From positions 1 through 64,000 of the forward strand of contig LLCB01000206.1 of NCBI GenBank assembly GCA_001414345.1: 64,000 nucleotides of DNA, in the 5' to 3' direction. The stretch comes from Hymenoscyphus infarciens (taxonomy: Eukaryota > Ascomycota > Leotiomycetes > Helotiales > Helotiaceae). A program made the translations under genes and the position numbers. Positions 1-14,346 of the stretch are shown one piece after another (the first letter of the stretch is position 1; each line of letters begins with the position of its first letter). The notes below the pieces were generated by a model, which searched no databases, had not been told where the DNA came from, and was given only the letters and a program-made list of their open reading frames with translations.

Positions 1-3000
1 ATAGTATAAAACCTAATATAAAGTAGTTTCTAACTATTAATCTTATACTACTTATTAGGTAGTAGAAGATATATACTATACTAACTTCTAAAACTAGAAT
101 AATATATATAAAGCTTTACTTTAGTAAATATTATAATATTATTATATATTATAGTACTATTAATAGTTAATTATAGTATTCTATATTTATTATTAGTTTT
201 TATTTAGTATTAGTTATAATACATATATTTAAAGTTAAGAAAGAAGGTAGTCTTAAGAGGAAATCGGGAAGGATTACTAAGCAGGAAAACGTAACCCTAA
301 CCTATTAAAATAAAATAGATAGAAATTTTCTAGAAAACCTATCTTAAAGAGCGTATAATTTATAGTATAAAAGCTTATATAAAGTATTTTCTTAGTCTTA
401 GTTTTATAGTACTTATAGAGTAGTATAAAACTAACCTATATTACTCTCTCTGTTTTTAGTTTATAGAGAGATAGTACAACGCCAAATCTTGTCGAGAATA
501 AGACTTAGTACTAATTAAGGTATTAATTTATAATCTTAGTCTAGTTATTTATTTAAGTATAGTTTATAGTTAAGAGTTAAAGCTAAATATCTAGAATTTA
601 AGTAAACTCTCTCTAGAACGTAGTAATAAAGTAAGAGCCTTTATCTAATATTATACTTTCTAGAATCTTATAGTATTATAGAACGTGTTTAATATATAAC
701 CTTACTATCTATTTAGAAGTAATGTTCTTATAGTAAAGTATTGAAATAAACTACTTAGATAAGTAGTCTATTACTATAAATATATTATTATAACTATACT
801 TATTAACTAGAAAGGACTTAAAATCTATAGCTATATATTACTATATATATAGTAGTACTAGGAGTAGATATAGATAGTTAAGTATTTTATTTTAAAGAAC
901 GTCTACTCTTCTATATTTATAATAGTTTTATATATATCTTATAATATTAGTTTTTATATTTTACTAGATATATCTTAAATATAGAATCTAATAGGTTTTA
1001 TCCCTTTTTAAATAAGCTAAAAGTATTTAATTATAAGCTTTATAAATTAGGTCTATTCTTAGTATATCTATATCTAGTACTACTAAGTAGTTTTAGTAAA
1101 GTAAAAGGCTTTTCTCTAAAGTATATAAGGAGTTAGTATTAGTTTTAGCTTATACTTATATAGCTTAAAGTATTATAGTATCTTTGTTTACTTAGTAGAT
1201 TCGTTCTAAAAGTATAAATAATTCTTAGAAGTAGTTATTATTAACTAGAGCTAGTATAATCGATCTTATTTTAACTTCTAGGTCTTTAAATGCTTTTATA
1301 TTAACTTATTCCTTTATTAGAAGTATATAAGTCTAGTACTACTCTTTAAGTTCCTTTTATAAGTATATCTTATTTATTTTATAAGTTAAAGTATCTATCT
1401 TACTATTCTTATATCTTAAATAGAATATAATAATAAAATAGTACTTAGTTAAGACTTTAGCCTATTTTACTTAATAGATAGTAAGTTACTTAGTAGTTAT
1501 AAAGTACTTAAGCGCTTTATAATTAGTATAAATGCAGATTTTTAAATAAGTACTTTATAGTTTTAGTCTCTATTCTATAAGTAAGTATATAATAGTAAGT
1601 AGCTCTTTATTAAATATTTTATAGTTATACTTAGCTAGAGATATAGTCTTACTAAAGTAGGCTATAAGGTACTATTCTCTATTAGCTTATTATTATTATA
1701 ATACTCTAGTAATAATTCTATTTAAAGTATTTATCTTAATTATAGTAGAGAGGTTAGAAGAGTAGTAGTAGAGGATTAGTATAGAGGTAAGTACTACTTT
1801 TAGGTCTTTAAACGTTTCCTAGTACTCCTTATTAAAATTAAAAAGTATATTATTCTATATTAGGCGTACTAAGGGCTTTATAATTATACTATAGTTCTAG
1901 ATAAACCTTTAGTAAAAGTTATAAAAACTAAAGAAGTTTTAAACGCCTTTTACTATTTCTAAAGCTTACTATTTCTATACTACTAAGACCTTTTTAAGGT
2001 CTACTTTAATATTATTAGTACTAATAATAAACTTAAGATATTTTGTCTTTTTAATATTAAACTTATACTTCTTAATATTAACTTATAACCTAGTATTCTT
2101 AAAACGTTAAAAGACTTTTTATATATACTTTTTATATTTAAAGACGTTTAATAAGTAAATAAGGATATTATCTAAGTAGGTAGAGTAGAAGTTGTCTAGA
2201 TAGTCGAATAGGACGTTGTTTATATAGCGCTAGTAGGTAGATAAGCTATTTATTAGACTAAATAGTAGGACCTTATACTTATATATTCTATAGTAGGTAT
2301 AAAAAGTAGTTAATTCCTTAGTATCTAGATCTATTTATATATAGTAGAAAGCTTATTAGATATCTAGCTTAGTAAAAATATAAGCTTAACTAATATATAT
2401 AAGCGTTTTATTAATTAAAGATAATAAATAGTAGTCTTTTTAAGTAAGATTATTAAGTTTTTAGAAGTTAATATAGAAACGTAGCCTTTTATCTACTTTC
2501 TTTATAAATAGAATAAGAGTAGTAAAAAGAGACTAGCTATATTTAATAAACCCTTTATAAAGATTCTTTAAGATATATTCCTTTATAGCTAATACCTCTT
2601 CTATAGATATCTTATATAAAAGGGAATATCTAAAAGTGTTTAAACCTTTAAGATTAATCTTATAGTTATAGTATTAGTAAGATAAAAGAGTATCTAAGAT
2701 AGCTTTAGAAAATACCTCTTTAAAGTTCTAATACTTATTAAGAAGAGTAATATTAAAGGCTATATCTAGTTCTTAATTAGCTATAATAGTGTTAATTTTA
2801 TATATACTTATAATAAATATCTTATTATTCTTTTATATTCTTATAACTAAAATAGCTAAAATGTTAATAATAGAGTTTAACTTTTTTAAGATAAAGAGTT
2901 TCTAATAGTATACTAGGGTAAGTACCTTCTTTATAACGCTTTTAAGTTCTTTCTTTATAACCTAGTATTTTACTTATATTAAGAACTTATAGCCTCCTCT

Positions 3001-5000
3001 ACTATATATAGTTAAGGTATAACTAGCCGAGGTTATAGTATTAATTTTAAAGTAATCTATAAGTTTTAAAAGCCTTCTACCTTATTAACGCTATTCGTCT
3101 ATTTCTATAGCTTAGTTACAAATATTAGCTTTATCTTAGTAAGAGAGTATAAAGTCTTTTAGTTATATAATATCTTAAGAGAGAGAAGTTAGCTATTAAG
3201 TAGAGAAGTAAGGCTTAAGGTTATTAAGCTAGAGTAGTTTCTAATAAGTTATATTAATATTAATATAAAAGTACTTAAAGAACCTCTAACTAAGGATAAT
3301 ATTATATAAACCTAAGTCTAAGAGAATAAATAGTATATTAAAGAATTTATAGCTATCTAAGATATAATTTAAAAGAAGATAGTATATAGCTTTACCTCTA
3401 ATTTCTCTATTATATCTATAAATCTTAATAAAAGTAAGAAGTCTTTTAGTCTTTAAACTATAGAACTTTATAAAGTTATAACTAAGTTATATATTTATAA
3501 AAGAAAAGATATTTACTCTAAGGTTATTAAGAGTAGTAGTTTATATACTAAATCTATTAATAGTTATTATTCTAAGTAAAGTAAACGCTTTTCTACTAAT
3601 TAATAACTATAGATTAATTTTAAAAAGATTAATCCTATATTTACCTAAGAAGAAGTCTTCTTTTAGACTTCTTTATTTCTTAACTCTAAACTAGTATCTT
3701 CTCTTTTAAGCTCTTTAAGGTTAACTCTATATATCCTTAGCTTTAGATAATCCTTAATATAATAACTAGGCTTATTATAGTTAAAGTACTTATCTAATAG
3801 TCCTAGAGTTAAGTAGTTATTTATAGTAAGGGTATTAAGGCGTCTAAGAGAGATAAAAGGGGATATAGAGGAAGAAGAGCTAGTAGGCGTAAGAGTAGGT
3901 ATATATAGGTTAGAGGTAGAAAGAAAGTTTATTACTTATACTCTTTAAGAAGCGAGATTTTAGAAGTTACTATTAATACTACTTATAAGATTATAAAAGG
4001 AGTTTATATCTCTCTTAACTTAGAACTTAGTAATAATAAGAGATTAATATAATATAAGAGTTAACTTATTCTATAAGTCTTCTACCTAGTCTTATAAAAG
4101 AACTTTAGCTTTATCTATAAGTTATTAAAACTTAGTATAGAAGTTATAAAAAGTTTCTATCTTTAATATAATAAGGTCTTAATATTAGATATAAGCTTCT
4201 TAGTATAAGTAAGAGCTAATAGTAATATTTTAGAAGTAAGTTAATATCTCTTTATAGCTACTAAACTAATTAATAGTATTAAACTTATATCTTAGGTAAA
4301 TATAGTTTTAAGCTCTTCTAGAAGTATAATAGTAAATTAAATTTATTCTTACTTTCTTAGACTTAAAGTAGTTAGTATTAATAGATAACTTTACTATAAT
4401 TTTAGTTTCCTAGGTTATATAGGTAAATTCGTCTTCTATAGTAAATTAGTAAGGATTAGCTATTCTACTTATCTTCTTTAATAATAAAATCGTAAAAGAG
4501 GAACAAGTTATATTAAGAGTTTATAGCTAAATAAAAATATATTAATAAGAAGTACTAGCTATATTTAAAGTATTTACTTTAAGTTTATAAACTTTACTTA
4601 TTAATAAGATTATTACTTTAAAGATTTATTATAAAGTAGAGTTAAGTAGAGGTAATTTAAAGATCTTATACTATAAGGAACTAGTAGTTACTTTAGTAAG
4701 AGGAGGTAGTAGTAGTAGTATAGTAATAGCTAGTATATATATTTTTTTAAGTCGAGTTCTTAAGCTAGATTAAGATATAACGTTAATAGAAGAGAGAAGA
4801 GAGATTAGCTCTACTAACTCTAAAGTAAAGTAAAATAGTTCTTAAGTTAATAGGTTACTTTTAAAAGACTCGACGTAGCTAATAGAAGAATACTAGACCT
4901 TACTACTTAACGTAAATAGGTTAGACTTTATAAAAGAGGATAGTAAATTTAGTAGATTTAATATAAGTAAATATATATATTATTATTAGAATATTAGTAA
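1..5000 (-). mobile_element. RIP-degraded Ty3/gypsy LTR retrotransposon
   Basis: The minus strand reads as a gag-pol element in which many CAA/CAG/TGG codons have become stops. In order from high to low coordinates I see a CCHC-like knuckle (about 3,794-3,747), reverse transcriptase, RNase H and integrase. The element is cut by the window start, so its 3' end and one LTR are missing. I could not find a convincing LTR at either side. The sequence is strongly enriched in TpA and poor in CpA/TpG, as expected from RIP. It cannot be active. The right boundary near 5,000 is approximate, because the next element runs the other way from about 5,250. Confidence 0.8.
480..3700 (-). pseudogene. Degenerate Ty3/gypsy pol (RT, RNase H, integrase)
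   Basis: Reading the minus strand through stops gives the RT block with the FTKLDI-type motif near 2,385-2,345 and a YLDN sequence near 2,180-2,165, where the family has YLDD. It continues into an RNase H-like stretch. The integrase follows near 1,200-560, with a zinc-binding segment of the type ELIYEAH..H..R.KTYQ and a core with IDYLSK and a DKG..F motif. The order RT-RNase H-integrase is diagnostic of Ty3/gypsy. Every domain is interrupted by TAA or TAG, mostly where the family has Q or W, and catalytic Asp has become Asn in places. Assignment to gypsy is firm; the clade within gypsy is not determined. Confidence 0.78.
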
Positions 5001-5249
5001 AAGCCTTCTTAAATAAAGAAAGAGAGTTTAGTTTTAGTATAATAGCTCTCTATAAATATATAAAGAGAGTACTTATAGAATAGTATCTAATATTAAGGAA
5101 AACTAAACTAAAGAGAAAAGCGAAGAGTATAGGTACTCTAGCTTTATTTATATATATTAAGCGAAGCCTCGACAAAGCCTTAAGCTAACCTAGTTACGTA
5201 AGTAACGTATATAACTAGAACTATTATATCTAGAGTACTAGTAACTAAT

Positions 5250-8200
5250 AAAGATAGTATAATAAACTAAGAAGAGTAGAGTATAAAGAGATAGAAGAGA
5301 GTATTAGACTATATAAACGTAATAGAGAAGGGCTTAATCTAAATAATACTTAACTTAGTAATAGAGAAGAGAGATATTAAAGTAATTATTAAAGTAGTAA
5401 GAAAAGTACTTAAGTATAAGAGAACTAGGAAAGAAGAGAACGATATAATTATATATAGAATTCTATAAGAGGAGCTTACTATTATAGTTAAGATAATAGA
5501 AGGAATAAAGAAGCGTAGTCTAATATAAGTAGAGAGAGCTAGAATTAGAGGACTATAAGAAGAGATAGTAACTATACTATAGAAGGAATATATAGTACTA
5601 GTTAAATATACTAAAGAGATTATAATCTAAGTAATAGAGATAGATAAAGAGAAGAATAAGCTATTACTAAAGGAAGTAATTAGAGCTAGAAATATAAGTA
5701 GATATAGAGTAGAAGTAATAATAGCTTAAAAGCTCTAGAGTAGAGATATTATTATATAGTTTAAGAAAGAGAAGTAGATAGAATATATATAAGATAATAG
5801 CTAAGTAAAGAAGGTATTTAGATAAGAAATAGTAATAGTAGTAAGAACGTTTAGAGTTACTTATAAAAAGAGCTTTAATAAATATACTTAAGAATAAAAA
5901 AGAGAGTATACTATAGAGTATCTCTTAAGCCTTTAGTATAAAGATACTAAAGATTATATAATAAGGAAATAAATATTAAGAGTATTAAGAATAAGAGAGA
6001 CTAGCTTAAAAGAACTATATCTTTAAAGTAGTAATAATAAAGGAAGTAAGAAGGCTATATATAAGAGAGATATTATAAGAGGTATAATACTTTTTATATA
6101 AAAGATATATCTTAGAAGTAGTAGTATAGAGGTACTATAAGTACTAAAAGTAGAAGTATATAGTATACTTTTATAAATAAGATAAGAGATATATCTAGTA
6201 TATATATAAGAGGTATAAAGAGAGTAAAGAAGAGTACTCTAGTAAGAAAGACTTAAAAAAATACTTAGTAAAGTATAAGAATTATAAATAAGAACACCTA
6301 GTATTTATAAAAGAGTACTATATAGAAGAGTAATACTATAGATAAGTAAGAGAACGATATCTTAATAGAATAACTATATTTATAAACCTATAAAGACTTT
6401 TAAAAGAGAGTAAGGTAGAGATATCTTACTTATTTACCTTTAGCTAGAAAGAAGGCTTATAAAGCTTAAAGAAGAGGTAGAGATAGAGATTTATATTAGA
6501 GAGGCTAATAGATATAAATAAAGTAGAATATATAAATAGTAGTAACTTAACCTAGTTTTTAGAAAGACTAAGAAGCTCTCTTAGTATAATAAGAGATTTA
6601 ACTAAGAAAGAAATAGAAGTAATCTAAACTCTACTTATAAGACTACTATAAGTATAATAGTACTATACTAGAATATAAGAAAGATACTAGAAGCTCTTAA
6701 TATAGCTTTAAATTATAAGAAGGAATATAATATATTAGTAATCTAAGAACTAGTATAGAATAGTATAAGAGACTCTCTTAGCTACTTTTTAAGCTTAAGA
6801 TATAATATAATCTAGTTAAATAAAGTAGTAGTACTCTTTATATATAAAAGATACTTAAAAGTAAGCTAGATATATACTATAGATAAGAACTAGGTAAGTA
6901 TAATAATAGAGAAGAGAGTAGATAAGATAATAGTTTATTTAGTTTATAACTTATAAATAGAGTAGATATTAATTAAGAATATATTCTAGTAAGTAAGACT
7001 AAGAAGAGTACTTATAAAAGGTAACCTAAATACTTATTACTCTTTATAGAATATATATAAGAGATATAATAGGAATATAGACTATATCTTTAAACTTACT
7101 ATACTATAAGTATTAGAGAGAGATATATCTTATAATAAAGCTATATAGAGAAGAGAGGGCTCTTATAACTCTATAATTAATCCTACCTTCTCTACTAAGA
7201 ATATAGTAGCCTAGTAAAAGTCTTTAGACTTACTAGGATTAAACTATATAGCTTAACTCTTTATAATAAAAGTAGAAGAAGAGAGAAAGGTACTATAAGT
7301 GTCTAGCTTTAGCTAGAGACTAATAAATAAGATTCTAGTTAAAGTAAAAACCTCTTACTTAAAAACACTTATAATCTAAAATATATAAGAACTTAAGAGA
7401 GTAGTATAAAGACTTATAAAGGACTTTTAAAAGATAGTAAAGGCTTTAATACTACTTTAAAAGCTAGATAGAGAGAGAGTATAGCTTTAGTAGAATATAG
7501 AGGTTAAAGAAGTATTAAGAAAAGTAAGGAAATATAAAAGGACTTAGAAGAAGTACTAAATAAAAAGCTTAAGGTAGTAGCTTAATAACGTTTTTTAGAA
7601 ACTCTAAATAGTAAGTAGAAAGACGAAGATAAAGAGCTAGAAAGAGGTATTAGTAGAGATAGTAAAGAATAAAAGAAAACTCTAAATACTTAAGAAGTAG
7701 GTATATTTTAAAAGAGATATAAGACTAGAAGTACTAGTATTACTAATACTTATATTACTTAATAGAATAAAAGGTAAGATCTACTAAGAGAAGGCTTATA
7801 TCTTTATAGAAAAGTTCTTCTTAAAATTAATAGCTAACTATTTAAGCGTTCTTAATAAAGACTAGAATACTAAGAGCTTCTCTTAGAAGTACTTAGTAAG
7901 CTAATATATAACTAAGAAGTATATTAAGATAGCTATAAGATTAGTACTATAGAAAGTGCTAGGATTTAATATACTAGTAAATAGCTTCTTAAAAGCCTAT
8001 AATAAGCTACTTTATAAAGTACTTATAGTAATAGTAGAAGTAAGCTTTTACTTATAATACTTCTTATTCTACTTCTACTATATAAAGATAATAGTATTAA
8101 AAAAACTAGGTAAAATAACTAAGAAGTAGAGTAAGATAGAAGCTTACTAGCTAATAGTACTACTCTTAACTATAAGTAAGATCTTTAAAAAAGTAATAGT

Positions 8201-10250
8201 ATAAAGGCTTATATAGGTTATAAAGGATATATTAATACTACTAAGGTTATAGATAGGTAACTAGAAGTACTAAAATATAAAGCTAGTAATTAGAATAGTA
8301 ATAGAGAGTATATATATAGTATAGGAAAATAAGAGCTACGTATTCTTAGCTTAACTAGATATAATAAGAGCTTTTAACTAAGTAGACTATATATAACTAC
8401 TTTATATATTAAGAGAGAAGGAGGTTCTATAGTAAGTAGTAATATAGATAGAGAGCTTCCTCTTTAGATAAAGAGCTATACTATTCTTTAATAGATAATT
8501 AATAGATAAAAGAGACCTTAAATAAGATGTTTTATAAGAATTAGTACTATTACTAATACTATTTATTCTCTTTACTTTAATACTATATAAGAACTTAGTA
8601 AGAATTAATAAGCTTATTAAAATAGGCTTTATAAATAATATAAACCTACTTATAATATTAAAAAGTATAGTAGTAAACTATAGAATACTTAAGATAGCTT
8701 AAAAAGTATATAATAAGTAGGTAAATAAGTAAGAGATAGCTTTTAACTTAAAAAAGATAATACTTATATACTTTATAAGAATAAGAGTATTATAGAGAGA
8801 GATAGTCTAGTTTAAGGAGATAAGGCTTATACTAGTTAAGTATATAAAGTTCTTAGAAGTAGAGCTTAATAGGAAACTAAACTAGAAGGTATACTAAGAA
8901 AGGGTCTAGAAGAAGCTTATAATATAGACCTTTATACTTATAAGGCTTACTAGAAAGATATAGAGAGTAGACTACTACTAAGTAAGGTAGATATATATAG
9001 TAGTAATAAGAAGTATAATTATATATAAAGTATTAGTATAATATTATACTATACTAAAAAGAGGGAATATAAAAGGAATAGTAAGAAGCTTCTCTATATA
9101 ATAATTAAGATACTTATAAGTAGTAATAAGAGTATATAAAGCTACTCTAGTTTAGAGCTTAGAAGCTAAAGTAGACTATATATTAATTAACTTATATCTT
9201 AATCTATAAGTAGCTACTTTTAAGAGAAAGTTCTAAAAGTCTAAGCTAGAGGAACTAATCTAGAATACCTATAGATATATAGTAATATAGTTAAAAAGAA
9301 GAAGAAGAGGTAGACTAATAAAGGTAGAGAAGGTAATACTATACTTATAGATATTAAGATAAGAGTAAGAAGGGAAGTAGAGAGTAAGAGAAGTAAGATT
9401 TAAGTATAACGTTATACTTATAGAATAGAAGAACTACTTAGAGACTTAAAGAAGAAGGACTTAAGAGAGAAACCTAATATAATATATAGAAGCGTTAAAT
9501 AAAGTAGACCTAGATAAGTAGAAGTTATAAAAGGTTTATAAAGAGCTTACTAAGGTAAAGAGCTTACTACTTATCTAGGTATAAATAAGAGTAATAAGAC
9601 TAAATACCTTCCTTTTTATAAAAAGAGTACTAAACTAGGTTATATTATAGTATATTTATATAAGTAGTAGAGAGATAGTAGAATACCTAGTCTTATTTTA
9701 CTAAGATATTTTATAAGAAAGAGATATACTTATAAGAGTTTTAGAGAAGAGGATTAAGAATTTATAAGAGCTAAGAGAAGTATTAGTAGATAAGAAACTA
9801 GTATTAAAAGTAACTACTTAGCTACTTAGGCTAGGGAGACTCTAAGAGTATAAGCTAGTACTAGAATTACTTAAAGAGAGAGAGAAGAGTAAGAAAGAGG
9901 TAAAAGAAAGAGAGAAATAGAAGAAGGAAGCTAAGGTATACTAGAAGGTAAGACCTTAGCTTTAATAATTTTAGAGGTAAATATACCTCTTATACTATTA
10001 ATATATACCTTAGTAAGTTGAATATATTAACCTACTATATCTCTCTACTATATTATTAAGTTAAAGAGATAAGCTCTAAATAGATAGTAGTAGGAACTAA
10101 AAAAAAGGAGAATTATACTTATAAGAAAGCTTAAAAGATAAAGAAGAACGAGCTAAAAGGCTATATAAACTAGAATAGAAGATATACGACTTACTCTTAG
10201 AGCTTAGCCTATAGTCTATATAGCGTAAGAATAATAATATAATAATAATA
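5250..10250 (+). mobile_element. RIP-degraded Tad1-like non-LTR retrotransposon (LINE)
   Basis: The plus strand reads as a two-part LINE with many RIP stops. An ORF1-like region lies at about 5,400-6,600. An apurinic-type endonuclease region follows at about 6,650-7,200, with an IQEP motif and a later GDLNAHH-like GNLNTYY. The reverse transcriptase runs from about 8,130 (a QPIALL-like start) through a FINNINLL sequence at about 8,620-8,650, the decayed form of F/YADD. After the RT comes a conserved LINE-type tail region. The AT-rich simple-sequence stretch near 10,220-10,250 may be the 3' tail. No target-site duplication was found. Tad1 affiliation rests on domain order and general resemblance only. 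Confidence 0.7.
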
Positions 10251-10389
10251 TTTAATCTATTATATAAATATTATAATAAATAACTATTTATAACTTAAAT
10301 ACTTTATATTAAAAAATGCTTTTAATATTATAATATACTACTTCTACTAAATACTTAGAGAATTACTTATTTAATATATTATAGTATTA

Positions 10390-11290
10390 AAAGACTAATA
10401 GAAGGATTTCTTAAAATTAAAAGTAACTAAAAAATAATCTAAAATTACTAATTATCTAAAAAGAGATTTATTAATTCTAAAAGTAACTTAGAAACTATAC
10501 TACTACTACTTAGTTATAATAAAGCTAGAGTCATAATAATAAGATAATATATATAATACTTTAAAGGAAATAATAGAGAATATTAAGTTATATAATAAAT
10601 TAAGCTATATTTAAAAGCTAGTAATAGTAAAGAATTCTATAGTAATATTATAGTTAAAAAATATAGTAAAAAAACTTCTTAAAGTATTAATAGATATACT
10701 CTAGTAAATTATCTACTAGTAAGATAATTTTAATTAAAGTTAGTAGATACTTATTAATAATAGTATTAAATAGCTATAATATTTTTAGTTCTAATAAATA
10801 AATTTAAAGATAGAATTATAGTTTTATTACTAGAAATAATAAGCTTAAAATAAGACTAGTAGAATATTATTATTATTTTTAAACTAATATATTATCTAGA
10901 AACAAGTTAAGAATTAAATATAAGAGCTTATCTCTATTAGAGTAAATATTTTAAAATTAAGAACTTTCTTAGATACTTCTTTTAAGATAAGAAACCTTTG
11001 TTTTTTAGATATTATATAAAAGCTAATATTTATTTTTATTAGAATCTATAGCTAGTAATTAACTATCTCTTAATTTATTAATCTATAGAATAAACGCCTT
11101 ATCTAGACTACTTATCTACTAGGCCTAGAAAGGCTTTAAACACTCTTTAGACTAGGATAGGAAAGGAGAATCGAGCGATTTAGAAGGAGAGCGAGATCAA
11201 AAAGTAAGACTAGGAGAAGGATAACTAAATTAATTAGCTTAGAAAGACGTGCTTAGTAGGCTAGGAGAATGAAAACACTGTCTTATTCTA
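10390..11290 (+). pseudogene. Degenerate open frame of unknown origin
   Basis: One plus-strand frame stays coherent for about 290 codons if RIP-type TAA/TAG stops are ignored. Reading C for T at these places gives a Pro/Arg/Ser-rich protein. I recognise no domain. It could be a gag-like protein of another retroelement or part of a further transposon. RIP density falls off after about 11,100, so the last 200 bases look much closer to normal composition. This marks the edge of the AT-rich block. Confidence 0.35.
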
Positions 11291-11860
11291 AGAGTCTCGA
11301 GCAAATTCAAAATATTTGAACAATTCTTAATCTAAACCTCTCTTTGAGATAGACAAGTTCAAGTCGTCTCTAAGTTGATCAATCTCTAGAATCTTCACCA
11401 CGGCAGCTTTGAAGTATATCTTATCTATCTTACCTCTAGAGAATATGTCAGCCACTTCACTACTTACTGCTTAGCCTAAAGAGACTATATAAGAGCGCTC
11501 TAGGAGTCGTATTATACTACAGTATTTACTCACCGACTGGTTATATTATATCATGTCAAATCACTAAATAGGATCAGGTTCTTGTGCTCATGACTTCATA
11601 TGTCCATAAACTAACTAAATAGCTAGATGAACCGCCCATACATCCCGTAAAATCCCGCATATCATCATTCCAGATATCGAGAAAAAAAGGTGAAGTGATG
11701 AATACCTATCATCTTTCATCACCTAGAACGCCATAACACCACAACGCATCGATCCAAAAAAAAGCTATCCAAATTCCGCAGAAAGAACGAAAATCAACAT
11801 CTCAAAGTTAGTTTCCCATAAGACGAAATTCGTAATTTGCCACGTCAGAAAACGGTGCAT
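11291..11860. other. Intergenic, transition from AT-rich block to gene island
   Basis: Composition returns to normal across this stretch. It is the 3' side of the minus-strand dioxygenase gene. I see no ORF, RNA gene or repeat in it. Confidence 0.6.
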
Positions 11861-13212
11861 TTAGAAGACAGTGAAACCCTCACCAGGCTCCATGTACTCC
11901 TCACCCTCAGCCTCACGCTTGCTCTTGGAAGCAGGGTCAAAGTAAGGACGCTCACCGATACCAACGCAGCGTTGACCGGTTCGCAGTCCTAGACTGTCAT
12001 AGTCGTAGGTAGCAGCATGGTACGTGGAGCGGTTGTCCCAGATAGCTATTCACCCCATTAGTTTTGAATTCACAACGTTTTATCCATCTCTTCAATAGGA
12101 AGGGAAATATAAACATACCAAGATCATTCTGGTTATTCCACTTGAAGCGACATTGCAAATCATGGTTCTCAGTAATCATACGTAAGAACTCGTTAAGCAA
12201 ATGATCACTCTCGCGCTCAGTCAAACCATTGATATGTTGGACATGGTGACCAACAGCAAAGACAGTCTTCCATCCAGTAACAGGGTGGGTTCGGATGACA
12301 GGGTGTTCGGTGGAGAGCTCGGTGCCAACATTGAGTGGATTACCACGAGGCTCAGCGTAGAGGGCGAACTTCTGGTCACGAGCTGCGTTGGTGAAGAGTG
12401 GTTGGGCGTAAGTGGCAGTGAGCCCGTCGAGGAACTTTTGGTAGGCGGGGGAGAATCGGTCGTAAACTTCATATCCGGAGGCCCAGAGAGTGTCTGTTGA
12501 TGGATTGTTAGTACGTTGGATGCCAAGAAGTGGAGTGAACGAGTAGGACTTACCACCACCAATGGTTGGGAGATCAGTGAGCTTCAAGATGGCATAATCG
12601 GATGGGACTGGCTCAAAGGTAATATCAGAGTGCCATCCCTTCTTGAGAGATTGCTTCTTCTTGTGTTGCTCGGTCTTGCGGTCACAGAAGATCTTGGTAG
12701 CGAGGTCATTGCTGATGACGGAGATCTCGTCATCCTTGTTGCATTGGAATGACTTGTTGGAGATGGGGTGGATGTGCATGGAAGACTCGGCAGGCTTGCC
12801 AGTGAGTTCACCAAGCTTTTGGCAGAGCTTCTTTTGAAGGTCGTTGTCAAGATCACCTTGACCACGGAAGAAGACAACACCGCGTTGAGAGACTGTTCAA
12901 TAAGTCAGCAGGGAATATTCATTTTGATAACATGTGAATGGAATATGTATCCTTACCAGTGATGGCCAGATCACGGATCAACTCATCGGCGTTGTCGGCC
13001 TTGAGCCACTCGGCAAGGTTGGCATTAGGGAACTCCTTTCCGATGACTGGGGTAACATCAAAAGACTCGAACTTATCAAGAGCACCGGCAAGTTGCATAG
13101 GAGTCTTGGTGAGCTTGGCTGGAGCGGTTGATTGAGAGACAACCTCTTGAGCTTTGACCTTCAAGTCATGGAAACGGGTGGTTGGGTAAACATCAACAGC
13201 GGAAGGTGCCAT
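11861..13212 (-). CDS. TauD/TfdA-family 2-oxoglutarate-dependent dioxygenase
   Basis: A 384-residue protein from four exons: 13212-12957, 12892-12554, 12493-12119 and 12045-11861. The introns are 64, 60 and 73 bp with GTAAGG/GTAAGT/GTATGT donors. The family uses Fe(II), 2-oxoglutarate and O2 to hydroxylate taurine, other sulfonates or aryloxy-acids, releasing sulfite in the sulfonate case. The iron site is visible: His173-x-Asp175 in GWHSDI and the distal His333 in STYHAATYD. An Arg about 12 residues later (GLRTGQR) would bind the 2-oxoglutarate carboxylate. Length and motifs match full-length fungal TauD proteins, which are usually cytosolic and linked to sulfur or xenobiotic use. There is no signal peptide. 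The substrate cannot be told from sequence. The gene is intact although it borders a RIP block. Confidence 0.9.
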
Positions 13213-14340
13213 TGTGACTGTTGTTGGGTGTATAAGGTATTGGAGAGGAAGGTGTTGTAAAGAACAAGATGGAGGTATGAAAAGTACTGATGAACCTGCT
13301 AGCCCAAGAGTGTGTTTTGTAAATCAAAAGAGTTGCACTGGAGGGAAGAGGTATGATACTTATAGACTAGAACACGCTAGCGCATGCCACCAAATCCTCG
13401 TTATTGATTAGCTTGCCACTAGCAGGCGAGATAACAAGGACTATGAGCAGCAGGAGCCGGGTTCTGATAACGCTAACAAGGAGCTAGCAGTATCCGCGGT
13501 TGGCAATACATGAGTGAAAGCTTCTGCAAACAACCGACCCCGCTTTTATGATCCCATGGTATATCATTCAAACCGAAGTCGGGTGAGCCTAAAGCGAGTT
13601 TTGATTGTCAACACTGGTTGAGAAATTACCTATTCACCTAGAACAAGCACTCAGCATTCTTAGCGTTTTTGACGCCATAGCTGATTCAGCAGATGTGATA
13701 AGATGGAAATCACACCCAAAAGAAGTACTTTGGTGCGTGTGCACGGTACTGGCCACTCCTGGTAAGTTTCCAAAGTCATGGCACCCAGTCACTGCCATAC
13801 ATTTATATGGGGACAGCGCTTCTTCTGGCATCACTTGAACCTATGCGTGTAGACAATATCAGTCGACAGCACGTTGCCACGTTGCTCCCTCATGGTGCGG
13901 ATAGCTAGTTTGCGGACATTGTTGGTTTTCTTTGACCGACCGAGTAGGGAAAACGAAATAACTTGACATGGCATGATCGACCCTCTTCCTTGTTTAGGGT
14001 TGAGCAATGATACTTGTAAAAGATTGCCCAGGTGGGCATCAAAATTGAAATCACATATTGGTCGGTCATGCAATAACGCAGCTTCAACCCTCCCTCAATG
14101 TGACATAGAATGAGGGGTTTTTTGAGATCGCCAAAATATAACGCCGGCAAGACCGGTATGTTGCCAACATCTAAAGACGATGCACAAAACGGAATCAAAT
14201 AGGACCAGTCTGGGGTTTTTCTAGGAAAATTCAGCCAGACCGAGTACAGACTTGCAATTCACCCCAAAAAGGATAAATGAGCACTGATTTTACGCTAACC
14301 CAAACTCACTTGAAACCATCATTTTGGTGACAAAAGTTTA
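13213..14340. other. Intergenic region upstream of the dioxygenase
   Basis: About 1.1 kb of normal composition containing the promoter of the minus-strand dioxygenase. Short ORFs on both strands look like chance frames. I see no tRNA, repeat or transposon remnant. Confidence 0.5.
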
Positions 14341-14346
14341 TGATAA

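Noticed and set aside
286..298. Telomere-like AACCCTAACC
   Set aside because: Only one and a half units, within a retrotransposon remnant; chance is sufficient.
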